DNA from: a virus
Virus record (IMG/VR): IMGVR_UViG_3300046535_000609
Location: 1 to 36,415 of that record
Length of the DNA: 36,415 nt
Direction: 5' to 3' (one strand)
Shown here piece by piece: positions 1 to 6,635 of this stretch. Every line of letters starts with the position of its first letter. Within the stretch, counting starts at the first letter, position 1. Both the position numbers and the translations under genes were made by a program. The notes beneath the pieces were generated by a model. The model saw only the letters and a list, made by a program, of their open reading frames with translations, was not told the DNA's origin and made no database searches.

Positions 1-295
1 GGCCGTGCAGCGCGATCACCTCCAGGTAGGACTCGAACCCTGGCTGATCCCAATAGCCGGAGCCGTGGAGGATGTAGTAGCTGGAGCGGTAACCGCGCTT
101 CTGCTCCCACGCTGCCATATTCGTAGCTGTGAGGAGCGACATTTGGCTGTCGCAGTCGTGCCGCATCCCGATCGCGTTCGGGGCCCGGTCGCCGGCGACG
201 ACCTCGCGCAACGGGATGACCCTGTCGGCCTTCGACATGAACAGCGTGTCGAGATCCTCCAGGTCGGCCATGTTGAACGGTGCCCTATCGCGCAT
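1..295 (-). CDS. Polysaccharide deacetylase-like protein (N-terminal part, runs off the window)
   Basis: The ATG at 295 opens a frame that continues past base 1, so about 98 N-terminal residues are visible. After a short leader come the residues IGMRHDCD and then EQKRGYRSSYYILHGSGYW. This resembles the first catalytic block of NodB/CE4 polysaccharide deacetylases, where an Arg-His-Asp-x-Asp motif is followed by a helix and the strand that normally precedes the GHEIGxH zinc motif. The second motif would lie outside the window. The start overlaps the preceding glycosyltransferase by 11 bp, so it is probably translationally coupled to the sugar-modification genes. By family it would remove acyl groups from a surface polysaccharide; this is inferred from the partial motif only. 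The frame could also be a diverged, non-catalytic member. Confidence 0.6.
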   Translation of the reverse strand, partial: MRDRAPFNMADLEDLDTLFMSKADRVIPLREVVAGDRAPNAIGMRHDCDSQMSLLTATNMAAWEQKRGYRSSYYILHGSGYWDQPGFESYLEVIALHG

Positions 296-881
296 CTCGC
301 ACCTCGCGGCCACGCCTGATCGCCTCAGTCTTCAACTCGACTGCGTTCTCCATGTGCGCCATCCGGTTGTCGTCGTTGCCCCAGTCGAGCTCCTCAAAGC
401 GAAGCGGCAACTGGACGGTCGGGGTGATGACGCCGATGATCGTGTCCGACCACATGCGGAAGAAGTCGTCGTGCGGGTAGTGCTCCAGGTAGCGGAGGTG
501 AGCGTCGACCCAGAGCTCGCGGTTGCTGATCGAACCGGAGCCGGGGAAGACGAGGTCATCGTAGCCTCCCTCGATCCCCTGCCGGCGCGCTCCGTCCGAC
601 CAGTCCTTCCACATGCAGCCGACGAGATACGACTCTGAGTACGCAGCCAGGATCTGCATCTGATTCTCGGGCGGGTGGACGATGTCGTCGTCCTGGCTGT
701 AGATGATCCCCGTGTCCGCGCGCAGGGCTCCGAGCAGCCGGCCGTACGTCATCTGGTCTTTCTCTTCGCGGCTGTTGTCCCAGACGATCACGTCGGGGAA
801 GACGAGCGTGTCGATGATCGGGTCGAGGGGCACGTCGCCGCGCGTGACGATCACGGCGGTCACGTCACTTGGCGACAGCAA
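285..881 (-). CDS. GT-A-like glycosyltransferase
   Basis: A protein of about 198 residues. It opens with an alternating hydrophobic strand (VTAVIVTRGDV), then VIVWDNS, then IIYSQDDDIVHPP, which looks like the nucleotide-sugar-binding core and DxD metal site of a GT-A fold. A later WSDTIIGV and acidic stretches fit an acceptor half. The start is uncertain. A TTG at 881 has GGAGGGAA 5 nt upstream; a GTG at 863 directly follows the stop of the upstream gene; a start at 929 would need a 65 bp overlap. I chose 881 for its ribosome binding site. It follows another glycosyltransferase and precedes the deacetylase-like gene. It probably transfers a sugar to a virion or host-surface glycan; donor and acceptor cannot be read from the sequence. 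Confidence 0.72.
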   Translation of the reverse strand: MLSPSDVTAVIVTRGDVPLDPIIDTLVFPDVIVWDNSREEKDQMTYGRLLGALRADTGIIYSQDDDIVHPPENQMQILAAYSESYLVGCMWKDWSDGARRQGIEGGYDDLVFPGSGSISNRELWVDAHLRYLEHYPHDDFFRMWSDTIIGVITPTVQLPLRFEELDWGNDDNRMAHMENAVELKTEAIRRGREVRDAR

Positions 882-1521
882 AGCTTCCCTCCAAGCGATG
901 CATCTCGACGATGTGCTTGCGCCGGTCATAGGCCGTCAGTTCCGTTGCCCCGCGCGTCAGCCCGTGGCGCATGTACTTGAACCGTGCCCTGTCGCCGGGA
1001 GCGAACACCGCGCCGATCCGTGCGAGCCTGCGCCACAGCGCCCAGTCCTGCAGCGCGCAGTCGGGGAAGCCGCCAGCGTCGAGCAGGATGTCGGTGCGGA
1101 CGAACGACCCAGCCACGAACGGGTTGTGGTCGAGCGCCAGGATCTCGGCGTTGTCCATCACGGGTGGGATGTAGACCTCTCTGTCGCTGCGCTCGTAGCC
1201 GCATTGGACAACATCGGCGTCGACATTCTCGATCCCCTCGAGCGCATCAGGGAAGGCGAGATCGTCGATGTCGTGGATCCAGACCCATTCGCTCTGCACC
1301 TGTTCGAGCGCGCTGTTCAGGTGGAATGCCTGCGGGTATGTGGAGCGGTTCTGGCGGCGGCGGAACACTTCGAGCACGCTGGTGATGTGTCGGTAGCGGT
1401 CGGTGCCGATGACCACTTCGCGCGGTGCCGGGTTGAGCATCCCGACGGCGTGCAGCCAGTCGCCCAGGTAGTTGTCGTGGGTCGCTCCGTACAGGCAGCT
1501 GATGATCGTCACGTCAACCAT
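865..1521 (-). CDS. Family 2-like glycosyltransferase
   Basis: 218 residues from ATG 1521, overlapping the upstream acyltransferase-like gene by 13 bp. The N-terminus MVDVTIISCLYG is a typical GT2 first strand. EWVWIHDIDDLAFPDALE holds the DxDD metal/nucleotide-diphosphate motif, and SFVRTDILLDAGGFPD with CALQDWALWRRL matches the GT2 region carrying the catalytic acidic residue (the 'GGFDE..ED..L' pattern). It has no membrane helix, so it is probably a soluble enzyme using a nucleotide sugar. A longer frame continues upstream, but that part shadows the neighbouring gene. It sits in a run of five surface-chemistry genes inserted between tail terminator and tail tube. Glycosylation of phage virion proteins or host wall polymers are both possible. 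Confidence 0.85.
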   Translation of the reverse strand: MVDVTIISCLYGATHDNYLGDWLHAVGMLNPAPREVVIGTDRYRHITSVLEVFRRRQNRSTYPQAFHLNSALEQVQSEWVWIHDIDDLAFPDALEGIENVDADVVQCGYERSDREVYIPPVMDNAEILALDHNPFVAGSFVRTDILLDAGGFPDCALQDWALWRRLARIGAVFAPGDRARFKYMRHGLTRGATELTAYDRRKHIVEMHRLEGSFAVAK

Positions 1522-2150
1522 GCCACGTCCCCCTCCCTGAACCCGACGCGCTCCTTGTAGAAGCGAAGCCCCTCCTGCCCGGAGTCGTGGCGGTTGTAGT
1601 AGAGGATCCCGGCGTAGCCAGCCTGGTCCTCGACCATGCCGGCGAACAGGAGGTACATGATCTCGTCGATGAGGTAGTCGCCGTGGCCGAGGATCATCGA
1701 CACCATGGCGAGCTCGTTGCTGCGGTGGAGCGTCAGGTAGGCGACGAGGTTGAGGCGCGGCGACAGGACACCATAGGTGCGCGTGTTGTGCAGGTCGCAC
1801 GGGAACTGCGGAAGGCGTCCGCGCTCGATGTGGTGCAGATACCCGTCCGCCATCGGGCGTCCCTGGCGCTGGTCGAGCGACGTGTTGATCGCATAAATGT
1901 CGTCGGCGTACTGGCTGTAGTCGACCTCGTTGAAGACGTAGCCGCGCCGCTGACAGCGGTCTGCGCGCTTCCGCGCTGTCCGGTGCTGCGCGCGCCACTC
2001 TTCGAGCGTCTCGGGACACGCCATGATCGACACGCCGCGCTGGTAGCGGATCGGCTCAAGCGTCTCATAGAGATGTCGCGCGTGAGAGTCGCAGTCTTCA
2101 TCGATGCAGTGACCTATCAGAGACACCGGGTGCGCCATCGTCTCAATCAC
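1509..2150 (-). CDS. GNAT-fold acyltransferase-like protein
   Basis: 213 residues from a GTG at 2150 (8 bp overlap with the methyltransferase-like stop); an ATG at 2138 is the alternative. The middle reads YAINTSLDQRQGRPM, and the second half has the rhythm of a GNAT acyltransferase: a strand ending YGVLSPRLNLVAYL, then LAMVSMILGHGDYL, and a C-terminal GLRFYKERVGF like the last motif of N-acetyltransferases. The first part (CIDEDCDSHARHLYETLEPIRYQRG) holds Cys/His/Asp residues of unknown role. It lies between a methyltransferase-like gene and a glycosyltransferase, which suggests acylation of the same glycan or protein. The family call rests on pattern memory; the acyl donor is unknown. Confidence 0.55.
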   Translation of the reverse strand: MIETMAHPVSLIGHCIDEDCDSHARHLYETLEPIRYQRGVSIMACPETLEEWRAQHRTARKRADRCQRRGYVFNEVDYSQYADDIYAINTSLDQRQGRPMADGYLHHIERGRLPQFPCDLHNTRTYGVLSPRLNLVAYLTLHRSNELAMVSMILGHGDYLIDEIMYLLFAGMVEDQAGYAGILYYNRHDSGQEGLRFYKERVGFREGDVAWLT

Positions 2151-2631
2151 GGCGCATCACCAGCCAGCCGACCCTCTCGTTGCGAGGGAAGTACGAGGGT
2201 GTCCATCCCGACGGCGCGTACAGCGGCCTGTCGACATGCACGGTGACTGTCACCATCTTGCGCGCTACCTTCGTCCACAGGGAACGTCTCTCCCAGACGC
2301 GCTCGGCCAGGTTGCCCATGTACGGATCGACTGTCACGACATCCCACTCGCGTCCGTCCTCTGCTGCTTGCTCCACGAAATCCCATGCATCATCGACATG
2401 GAAGGCGTGCGTTCCCGGCATGAGTTCGGCCGTCTCGAGCAGCTTGTCCGCGTCCGTGTCGACGAAGTCGATGGTCATGCCGGCGCGGATCAGGTGGATA
2501 CCGTCGTTCCAGCCCCAGAACCCGGCCGCGAACAGCGAGAGGGCTGTCCCTCCGTCTTTTGGTAGCAGGAAGGACGGGTAGGGCTGGGCGTTGCGATTCA
2601 ACGCGTCGAACGTCTCGGGCTTGGCGATCAC
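2143..2631 (-). CDS. Class I SAM-dependent methyltransferase-like protein
   Basis: 162 residues from a GTG at 2631, sharing GTGA with the stop of the upstream microprotein. LSLFAAGFWGWNDGIHLIRAG resembles motif I and its helix, although the usual GxGxG is degraded to AGFWGWNDG. TIDFVDTDADKL gives the acidic strand that binds the SAM ribose, AFHVDDAWDFV is motif III-like, and WDVVTVDPYMGN is a motif IV-like strand. The protein is shorter than most such enzymes and lacks an obvious target-recognition domain, so it may be a compact O- or N-methyltransferase or a degenerate fold. The context (glycosyl- and acyl-transferases) favours a surface substrate over DNA. Confidence 0.65.
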   Translation of the reverse strand: MIAKPETFDALNRNAQPYPSFLLPKDGGTALSLFAAGFWGWNDGIHLIRAGMTIDFVDTDADKLLETAELMPGTHAFHVDDAWDFVEQAAEDGREWDVVTVDPYMGNLAERVWERRSLWTKVARKMVTVTVHVDRPLYAPSGWTPSYFPRNERVGWLVMRRD

Positions 2632-2717
2632 GAGTAGAAGACCTCGATCAGCGTCAGCGCAATGACAATGCAGACGATCATTCCGAGGAGCACCATGAAT
2701 CCGTCGCTGCGTATCAA
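2628..2717 (-). CDS. Single-pass membrane microprotein
   Basis: 29 residues from a TTG at 2717 that overlaps the stop of the tail-terminator-like gene (TTGA), ending in GTGA shared with the methyltransferase-like start. Almost all of it is one hydrophobic helix (MVLLGMIVCIVIALTLIEV). An internal ATG at 2696 would give 22 residues. The precise stitching to both neighbours supports translation. The function is unknown. Confidence 0.5.
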   Translation of the reverse strand: MIRSDGFMVLLGMIVCIVIALTLIEVFYS

Positions 2718-3172
2718 CTCTGCGCCTTGATGACGACGACCTGGAGCAGCGAGCCGAGGAAGAACCCGTCGCCGTTCACGTCCGTAAAGTCGGTGTAGCC
2801 GGACCATGGGAACCCGTCCTGCCACTTCAGATCCTGCGCCCAGCCGCCGAGGGTGTGATCCGTGTCGAGCGCCTTGACGATCGACATGTCATCCTCGTCG
2901 TCCATCAGCGCGAGCAGAACGTCCTCTCCCGTGTACAGGTCTGCGGTGGACACTCGCACCCGGATCGTGATCGGGATCCCGCCGTACAGATCACCGTAGG
3001 CGGCAAGGCCAGCCTCGAGTCCGGTCGGGTTGGCGATCAGCATGTCGATCGCTGGTGTCTCCGCGATCGAGAATGCGCGAGGCTCGAAGTGCAGCGTCAC
3101 CGGGGAAACCGGCTGGAGCTCGTCCTCAAGTTGTTCGGCCATGGCGTCCATGACCTGGGCGATCGTCGCCAT
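2714..3172 (-). CDS. Putative tail terminator / head-tail completion protein
   Basis: 152 residues from ATG 3172, 4 nt after the connector stop. It begins with an amphipathic helix (IAQVMDAMAEQLEDEL), followed by alternating strands and the segment GGIPITIRVRVSTADLYTGEDVLLALMDDE. That is the helix-strand pattern of siphophage tail terminator proteins of about 130-160 residues, which cap the tail tube and dock it to the head. The position directly after the head-tail connector in the HK97-type order supports this role. No residue is diagnostic, so a head-closure role is the main alternative. Confidence 0.6.
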   Translation of the reverse strand: MATIAQVMDAMAEQLEDELQPVSPVTLHFEPRAFSIAETPAIDMLIANPTGLEAGLAAYGDLYGGIPITIRVRVSTADLYTGEDVLLALMDDEDDMSIVKALDTDHTLGGWAQDLKWQDGFPWSGYTDFTDVNGDGFFLGSLLQVVVIKAQS

Positions 3173-3176
3173 CGCT

Positions 3177-3803
3177 CTAAGCGATGCCCCACTGCTGTTT
3201 CACGGTTGCGAGACGCTGCCCGTACCGCTCCCATGAGTAGCGCCCGAACGTGGACGGGACAGCCTCATCGACGACTCCCAGGATTCCGGGTGCCGACTCG
3301 GTGTGCCGCCACAGGTCAGCTGCCCGGTCGAGGTTCACCGACGCGCAAAGGGCGACATCGGACTCGCTCAGGTCGCCGGGGTCGACGAGGTCGATCTCGG
3401 CCATGATCTCATTGGCCGCGACGAGCAGAACCCTGTCCGCAGCGGCGGTCTGATCGCTGGTGGGAGTCTTGATCTTCAGGATCCTGAACAACTCAGTGGC
3501 GGTCGTGAACGGCTGTACCGTGAGGCCGAAGTCCTGAATCGGATCCGTCGGAAGCGAAGTCCCGGCCGAAGCGTCGGCCCAGACGATCCTGTACCACTTC
3601 TGCGGCGTGTTGCTCGCAAGGCTCGTGGTCAGGTTGCGAACCTGCGGGTTGGCGGGGTCACCATCGACGGGGTCAAGCGTGAGCGCATCGATCTGCGCCC
3701 ACGACCCGGACGGTGCATCGGCCTGTTGGACTCGAGCCACCGTCCATGGCACGTCGTCGAAGCGCGCCGGCGGCGTGTAGTTCTTGAACGAGAAGACGGA
3801 CAT
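3177..3803 (-). CDS. Head-tail connector/adaptor with N-terminal Ig/FN3-like domain
   Basis: 208 residues from ATG 3803, which directly abuts the previous stop. Residues about 10-95 look like a fibronectin/Ig-type beta sandwich: ordered strands with WAQIDALTLDP, VRNLTTSLASNTPQ and a YRIVWADASAG strand, ending in a Pro-rich turn. Residues about 100-205 are mostly helical (FRILKIKTP, AADRVLLVAANEIMAEIDLV, LDRAADLWRHTES), like gp6-type head-tail adaptors. It would bind beneath the portal and join the head to the tail. The N-terminal sandwich may decorate the neck and contact host glycans. The connector part is inferred from order and helix pattern. Confidence 0.7.
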   Translation of the reverse strand: MSVFSFKNYTPPARFDDVPWTVARVQQADAPSGSWAQIDALTLDPVDGDPANPQVRNLTTSLASNTPQKWYRIVWADASAGTSLPTDPIQDFGLTVQPFTTATELFRILKIKTPTSDQTAAADRVLLVAANEIMAEIDLVDPGDLSESDVALCASVNLDRAADLWRHTESAPGILGVVDEAVPSTFGRYSWERYGQRLATVKQQWGIA

Positions 3804-3947
3804 CTACTTCTTCTTCTTCGCCTTCGGCTTCGGCTTGGCCTTCTGCGGTGCGCCGAGCCCGGCGAGATTGTTAGTCGTGGTCGACTTCGTTGTCTCGCCG
3901 GTCGGGTTGTAGAACCCCATCGCTCGGCGCTTCGTGTACGGGGTCAT
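3804..3947 (-). CDS. Lysine-rich 47-residue virion-region protein
   Basis: ATG 3947 lies 2 nt after the stop of the acidic protein, and its own stop touches the ATG of the connector. It is strongly basic and ends in a Lys/Pro/Ala tail (KAKPKPKAKKKK). It carries the motif FYNPTGE, echoed as YNPSGQE in the acidic neighbour. The pairing of a basic and an acidic small protein between capsid and connector suggests structural or scaffolding partners; this is inference. No known family is recognised. Confidence 0.65.
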   Translation of the reverse strand: MTPYTKRRAMGFYNPTGETTKSTTTNNLAGLGAPQKAKPKPKAKKKK

Positions 3948-3949
3948 GC

Positions 3950-4225
3950 TCAGTTGTCCGGCGTCGGCATCTGCGCGAACGAGTTACCGGCAGGCAGCTG
4001 CTCCGCGATCTGCGATGGGACATTGCCGCCGCTGCCCGTGCTCGCGTCTCCCGGCATCTCCACGTCGGGCGAAGCAACATCTCCGGGCGCGGGGGCCACA
4101 TTCGTCCCGTAGTTGCCTCCGTCGGTGGGCATCTCCTGCCCCGACGGGTTGTACGGCTCCGGGCCTGCCGGCATGCCTCCCGTGTTCTCCTGCGTCCCCG
4201 ACTCCATCCCTGACATCTCACTCAT
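3950..4225 (-). CDS. Acidic Gly/Pro/Met-rich small protein after the capsid gene
   Basis: 91 residues from ATG 4225 with a strong ribosome binding site (AAAGGAGAGAGC upstream). The composition is extreme: rich in Gly, Pro, Met, Ser, Glu and Asp, with no Lys, Arg or His. It is probably disordered. It contains YNPSGQE, matching the YNPTGE of the following basic protein. The position directly downstream of the major capsid gene and a hairpin suggests an abundant virion or assembly protein, perhaps decoration or scaffold. The function is not recognised. Confidence 0.65.
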   Translation of the reverse strand: MSEMSGMESGTQENTGGMPAGPEPYNPSGQEMPTDGGNYGTNVAPAPGDVASPDVEMPGDASTGSGGNVPSQIAEQLPAGNSFAQMPTPDN

Positions 4226-4244
4226 GCTCTCTCCTTTCGGAAGC

Positions 4245-4278
4245 GGGAGGGTCCGACTCCCTGGAGCCGGACCCTCCC
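4245..4278 (-). terminator. Strong hairpin after the major capsid gene
   Basis: A perfect 11 bp stem (GGGAGGGTCCG at 4245-4255 with CGGACCCTCCC at 4268-4278) lies 23 nt downstream of the capsid stop. No T-run follows in the direction of transcription, so it is not a canonical intrinsic terminator. It could be a partial terminator or an mRNA 3'-end stabiliser that sets capsid transcript levels. Confidence 0.5.
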
Positions 4279-4301
4279 TTTCCCCTCTACGCCCCGTACC
4301 T

Positions 4302-5552
4302 TTACGAGGCGGTCGTTACGAGTGCGAACGCACCGTCGTCGACCACATCGGCCTCGAAGGCTCCGATGAGTCCGACCTCGACGCCACCGATCGCCGGCTC
4401 GACGACGCGGAGCTCGACCGGAGCACCAGCCGTCTCTGCGACGAGCAGTCCCGCCGAATCACCGACGATGATCGTGCCAGCGTCAAGTCCACGCGAGATC
4501 ACAAGGTTCATCGGCCCGATGTTCTGGCCGTTGACGCTCATGAACTGCGTGAACGCGCTGGTCGTGAGGCCCAGGAAGTAGCCGAAGCGGTCCGGGGCGA
4601 GGTAGACCGTGTCTGCGACACGGCCGCTGTTCGCGAACACGGCGGCGTAGCCAGCACCGATGCCCGTCATGTGCTGGGCGTAGGTGTCAGTCGCACCGAC
4701 CTGCGTCGAGATGTGATGCGAGTACGCGGAATCGGTGACCGCCTTGGCGGCGTCCTGCTCCGTCTTCAGCGCGTAGTCGGCCGCGGCCAGATCGAACCAC
4801 AGGGACAACGCGTCCGGCGTCGTCCAGTTGATCGCCTGCCACGACAGGTCGCCGCCGCCGAGGTACGTCGAGGCGGTCTGCGTGACCAAATCGACGACCA
4901 TGCCCTGGTTGCCTGCCTCCGTCTTCTGCGAGGCCTGCACCGAGACGATCGGACGGGTGGTGACCTTCGGGTAGGTGAGCGTGCCCCGCATCAGCGAGGT
5001 CCTCATGCCCGAGTTGACCAGATTCCGGTTCTTGTTGATGATCTGGAAGATCTGGTCGAGGTACTGCGGCGTCTGCAGACCGGCGACGTTCGAGGAGAGC
5101 GTGTTCGCCGGGACCCTCTGGAGCAGCTGAAGCCGCTCGCGAGCCTTGAGCACGACATCGTTGCCGCCCGCCAGCTGGGCGATCTTGTCGCACTGGGTCG
5201 TGCCACGCGTCAGGATCATGTCCAGCGCGTACGTCGAGAAGTCGCGGTACATGACGCCGTCGCCGTCGACCTCGACACCGTCCTCGATGCCGGCCATGGC
5301 CTTGCGGGCCTGGCGGGCCATGTCGATCGCGGCCTTCGTGGCCGAGATGTCCTCGGTCAGCTTCGTGGTCTCCGCGTCGATCTCGGTGACGCGCTCCCGG
5401 TACCGCAGGATGTGGTCCTGCTCGACATCGTTGAGCACCTTGTCCGTCCGCTCGTTGACAGACGCGTTCAGCGCCTCCCATTTCTCGGTCGTGACTTCGC
5501 GCTCGTCGAGCAGCAACGCGAGGCGGGTTTCCGCCTGCGTGGTTGCGCTCAT
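4302..5552 (-). CDS. HK97-fold major capsid protein
   Basis: 416 residues from ATG 5552 with GGAGGTG 6 nt upstream. Residues 1 to about 105 are charged and helical (VTEIDAETTKLTEDISATKAAI), like the delta/scaffold domain that the prohead protease removes. From about 150 the body has HK97-type features: a long helix (YLDQIFQIINKNRNLVNSG), the TYPKVTTRP strand of the E-loop/P-domain, and a C-terminal A-domain with VYLAPDRFGYFLGL and LDAGTIIVGDSAGLLV. It forms the icosahedral shell. A strong SD and downstream hairpin fit high expression. Confidence 0.93.
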   Translation of the reverse strand: MSATTQAETRLALLLDEREVTTEKWEALNASVNERTDKVLNDVEQDHILRYRERVTEIDAETTKLTEDISATKAAIDMARQARKAMAGIEDGVEVDGDGVMYRDFSTYALDMILTRGTTQCDKIAQLAGGNDVVLKARERLQLLQRVPANTLSSNVAGLQTPQYLDQIFQIINKNRNLVNSGMRTSLMRGTLTYPKVTTRPIVSVQASQKTEAGNQGMVVDLVTQTASTYLGGGDLSWQAINWTTPDALSLWFDLAAADYALKTEQDAAKAVTDSAYSHHISTQVGATDTYAQHMTGIGAGYAAVFANSGRVADTVYLAPDRFGYFLGLTTSAFTQFMSVNGQNIGPMNLVISRGLDAGTIIVGDSAGLLVAETAGAPVELRVVEPAIGGVEVGLIGAFEADVVDDGAFALVTTAS

Positions 5553-5668
5553 TACTGCACCTCCGAACTGGTTGACATTGACGTTGCGCGGCGGGTGTCG
5601 ATGTCAGGGGTGCCGGTCAGTGCCGGGGTGCCTGTTAGCTCGAGGTGCGCCTGTTGTGAGCGGTTCAA
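5552..5668 (-). CDS. Possible 38-residue ORF between protease and capsid
   Basis: The frame runs from a TTG at 5668 to a TAA sharing TAATG with the capsid start. It contains a repeated LTGTPALTGTP unit, and its last codons supply the capsid SD. No good ribosome binding site precedes the TTG. It fills the only sizeable gap in the head module. It may be a small structural protein or just leader sequence. Confidence 0.3.
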   Translation of the reverse strand: MNRSQQAHLELTGTPALTGTPDIDTRRATSMSTSSEVQ

Positions 5669-5678
5669 GAGTAGAGGA

Positions 5679-6635
5679 TCAGGTGGATGAACTGGTCGAG
5701 GAGAACGTGTCGAGGATCTTCTTCAGCTTGATCTCGGCCGCGTCTCGCTGCTCTGCCGACGCTGCCAGCGGGTTGCCTTTGCCGATCTCCGACAACGCAG
5801 CCCTGACGCCTCCGACGTTGATCTCGCCGCTCGGCTCCTTGTAGGGGAGGTGGCAGCGGTCCTTCGTCTTCGGCCCGCCGCTCGGGTTCAGGTCGATCGC
5901 GGCGGCGGCGCAGTACGCCTCAGGCGTGTCGAAGCGGGAAGCGCTCCCGTCCCAGGGGATCTCCGTGTAGCCGCGCTCGAGCAGGATCGCCATCCCGTCG
6001 GGCAGCGGAATGCCGAGTTCCAGGCACCGCTCGAGGATCTCCAGGTTCGGCTTGGGAGGAAGCATGTCCTCGTCGATGATCATGTCTTCGCCCTCTCGCA
6101 GAGCGAGAATCTCTGCCTGTGAATAGGCAGGCCCGATTGCGAGGGCAACCGAGTCGAGATGCGCACTCTTCCGCTGAACGACTCCATCACTTGTGCGAAC
6201 GCTGCCGCCGGGGCGAGGCATGAACTCAGCCGAGACTCCGTCATACCCTCCGGTTCTGACGAGCTCGCGAGCCACTTCAGCCTCGTTGTTCTCGAGAAAT
6301 AGGAACTCCCCCTCGACGCCGCCGGCGTTCTCCCGAAGGGCGGTCCCGTTGCCGACGACTCCGTTCAGGCCGGACTTGCGGTCACCGTTGCGGTCGATCG
6401 CGGCGTGATCGGTGCGAAGACGCACGCGATTAGCCGCGTTCATCTGCCGACTGAACACACCCGGCAGGAACTCCTCCTTGTACGGCCGGAAGTCCGGCGG
6501 ATCCGCGACATCCGCGATCTGACCGAACGGGACGATGCGGACATGAAGCGTTCGACCGTCAAGTTCATGCTGCGCCACGGCGAAGGTGCGGATTTTGATG
6601 TTGTCAACCGTGGCTTCCTCCACAACTTCGCTCAT
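5679..6635 (-). CDS. Prohead protease (S78/HK97 type) with extra C-terminal domain
   Basis: 318 residues from ATG 6635, which shares one base with the portal stop (TGATG) and has GGGAGGAAC upstream. HK97 prohead protease motifs are visible: RLRTDHAA with the likely catalytic His near 77, GYDGVSAEF with Ser near 135, and AHLDSVALAI as the closing strand. It should cleave the capsid delta domain during maturation. Residues about 228-300 (WDGSASRFDTPEAYCAAAA, then RCHLPYKEP, then NVGGVRAALSEI) form an additional module that I recall seeing in other phage head proteins, possibly a capsid- or scaffold-interacting domain. The Ser/Thr tail is probably flexible. Confidence 0.9.
   Translation of the reverse strand: MSEVVEEATVDNIKIRTFAVAQHELDGRTLHVRIVPFGQIADVADPPDFRPYKEEFLPGVFSRQMNAANRVRLRTDHAAIDRNGDRKSGLNGVVGNGTALRENAGGVEGEFLFLENNEAEVARELVRTGGYDGVSAEFMPRPGGSVRTSDGVVQRKSAHLDSVALAIGPAYSQAEILALREGEDMIIDEDMLPPKPNLEILERCLELGIPLPDGMAILLERGYTEIPWDGSASRFDTPEAYCAAAAIDLNPSGGPKTKDRCHLPYKEPSGEINVGGVRAALSEIGKGNPLAASAEQRDAAEIKLKKILDTFSSTSSST

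Noticed and set aside
20-50. tRNA-like TCGAACCC word near the left edge
   Set aside because: No cloverleaf or acceptor stem can be built around it, and it lies inside the deacetylase-like frame.
4245-4278. Rho-independent terminator with U-tract after the capsid gene
   Set aside because: The hairpin is real but no T-run follows in the transcription direction, so I list it only as a possible partial terminator or stabiliser.
4113-5690. 525-codon plus-strand open frame over the capsid gene
   Set aside because: Arg/Val/Asp-rich shadow of the major capsid gene with no ribosome binding site or domain.
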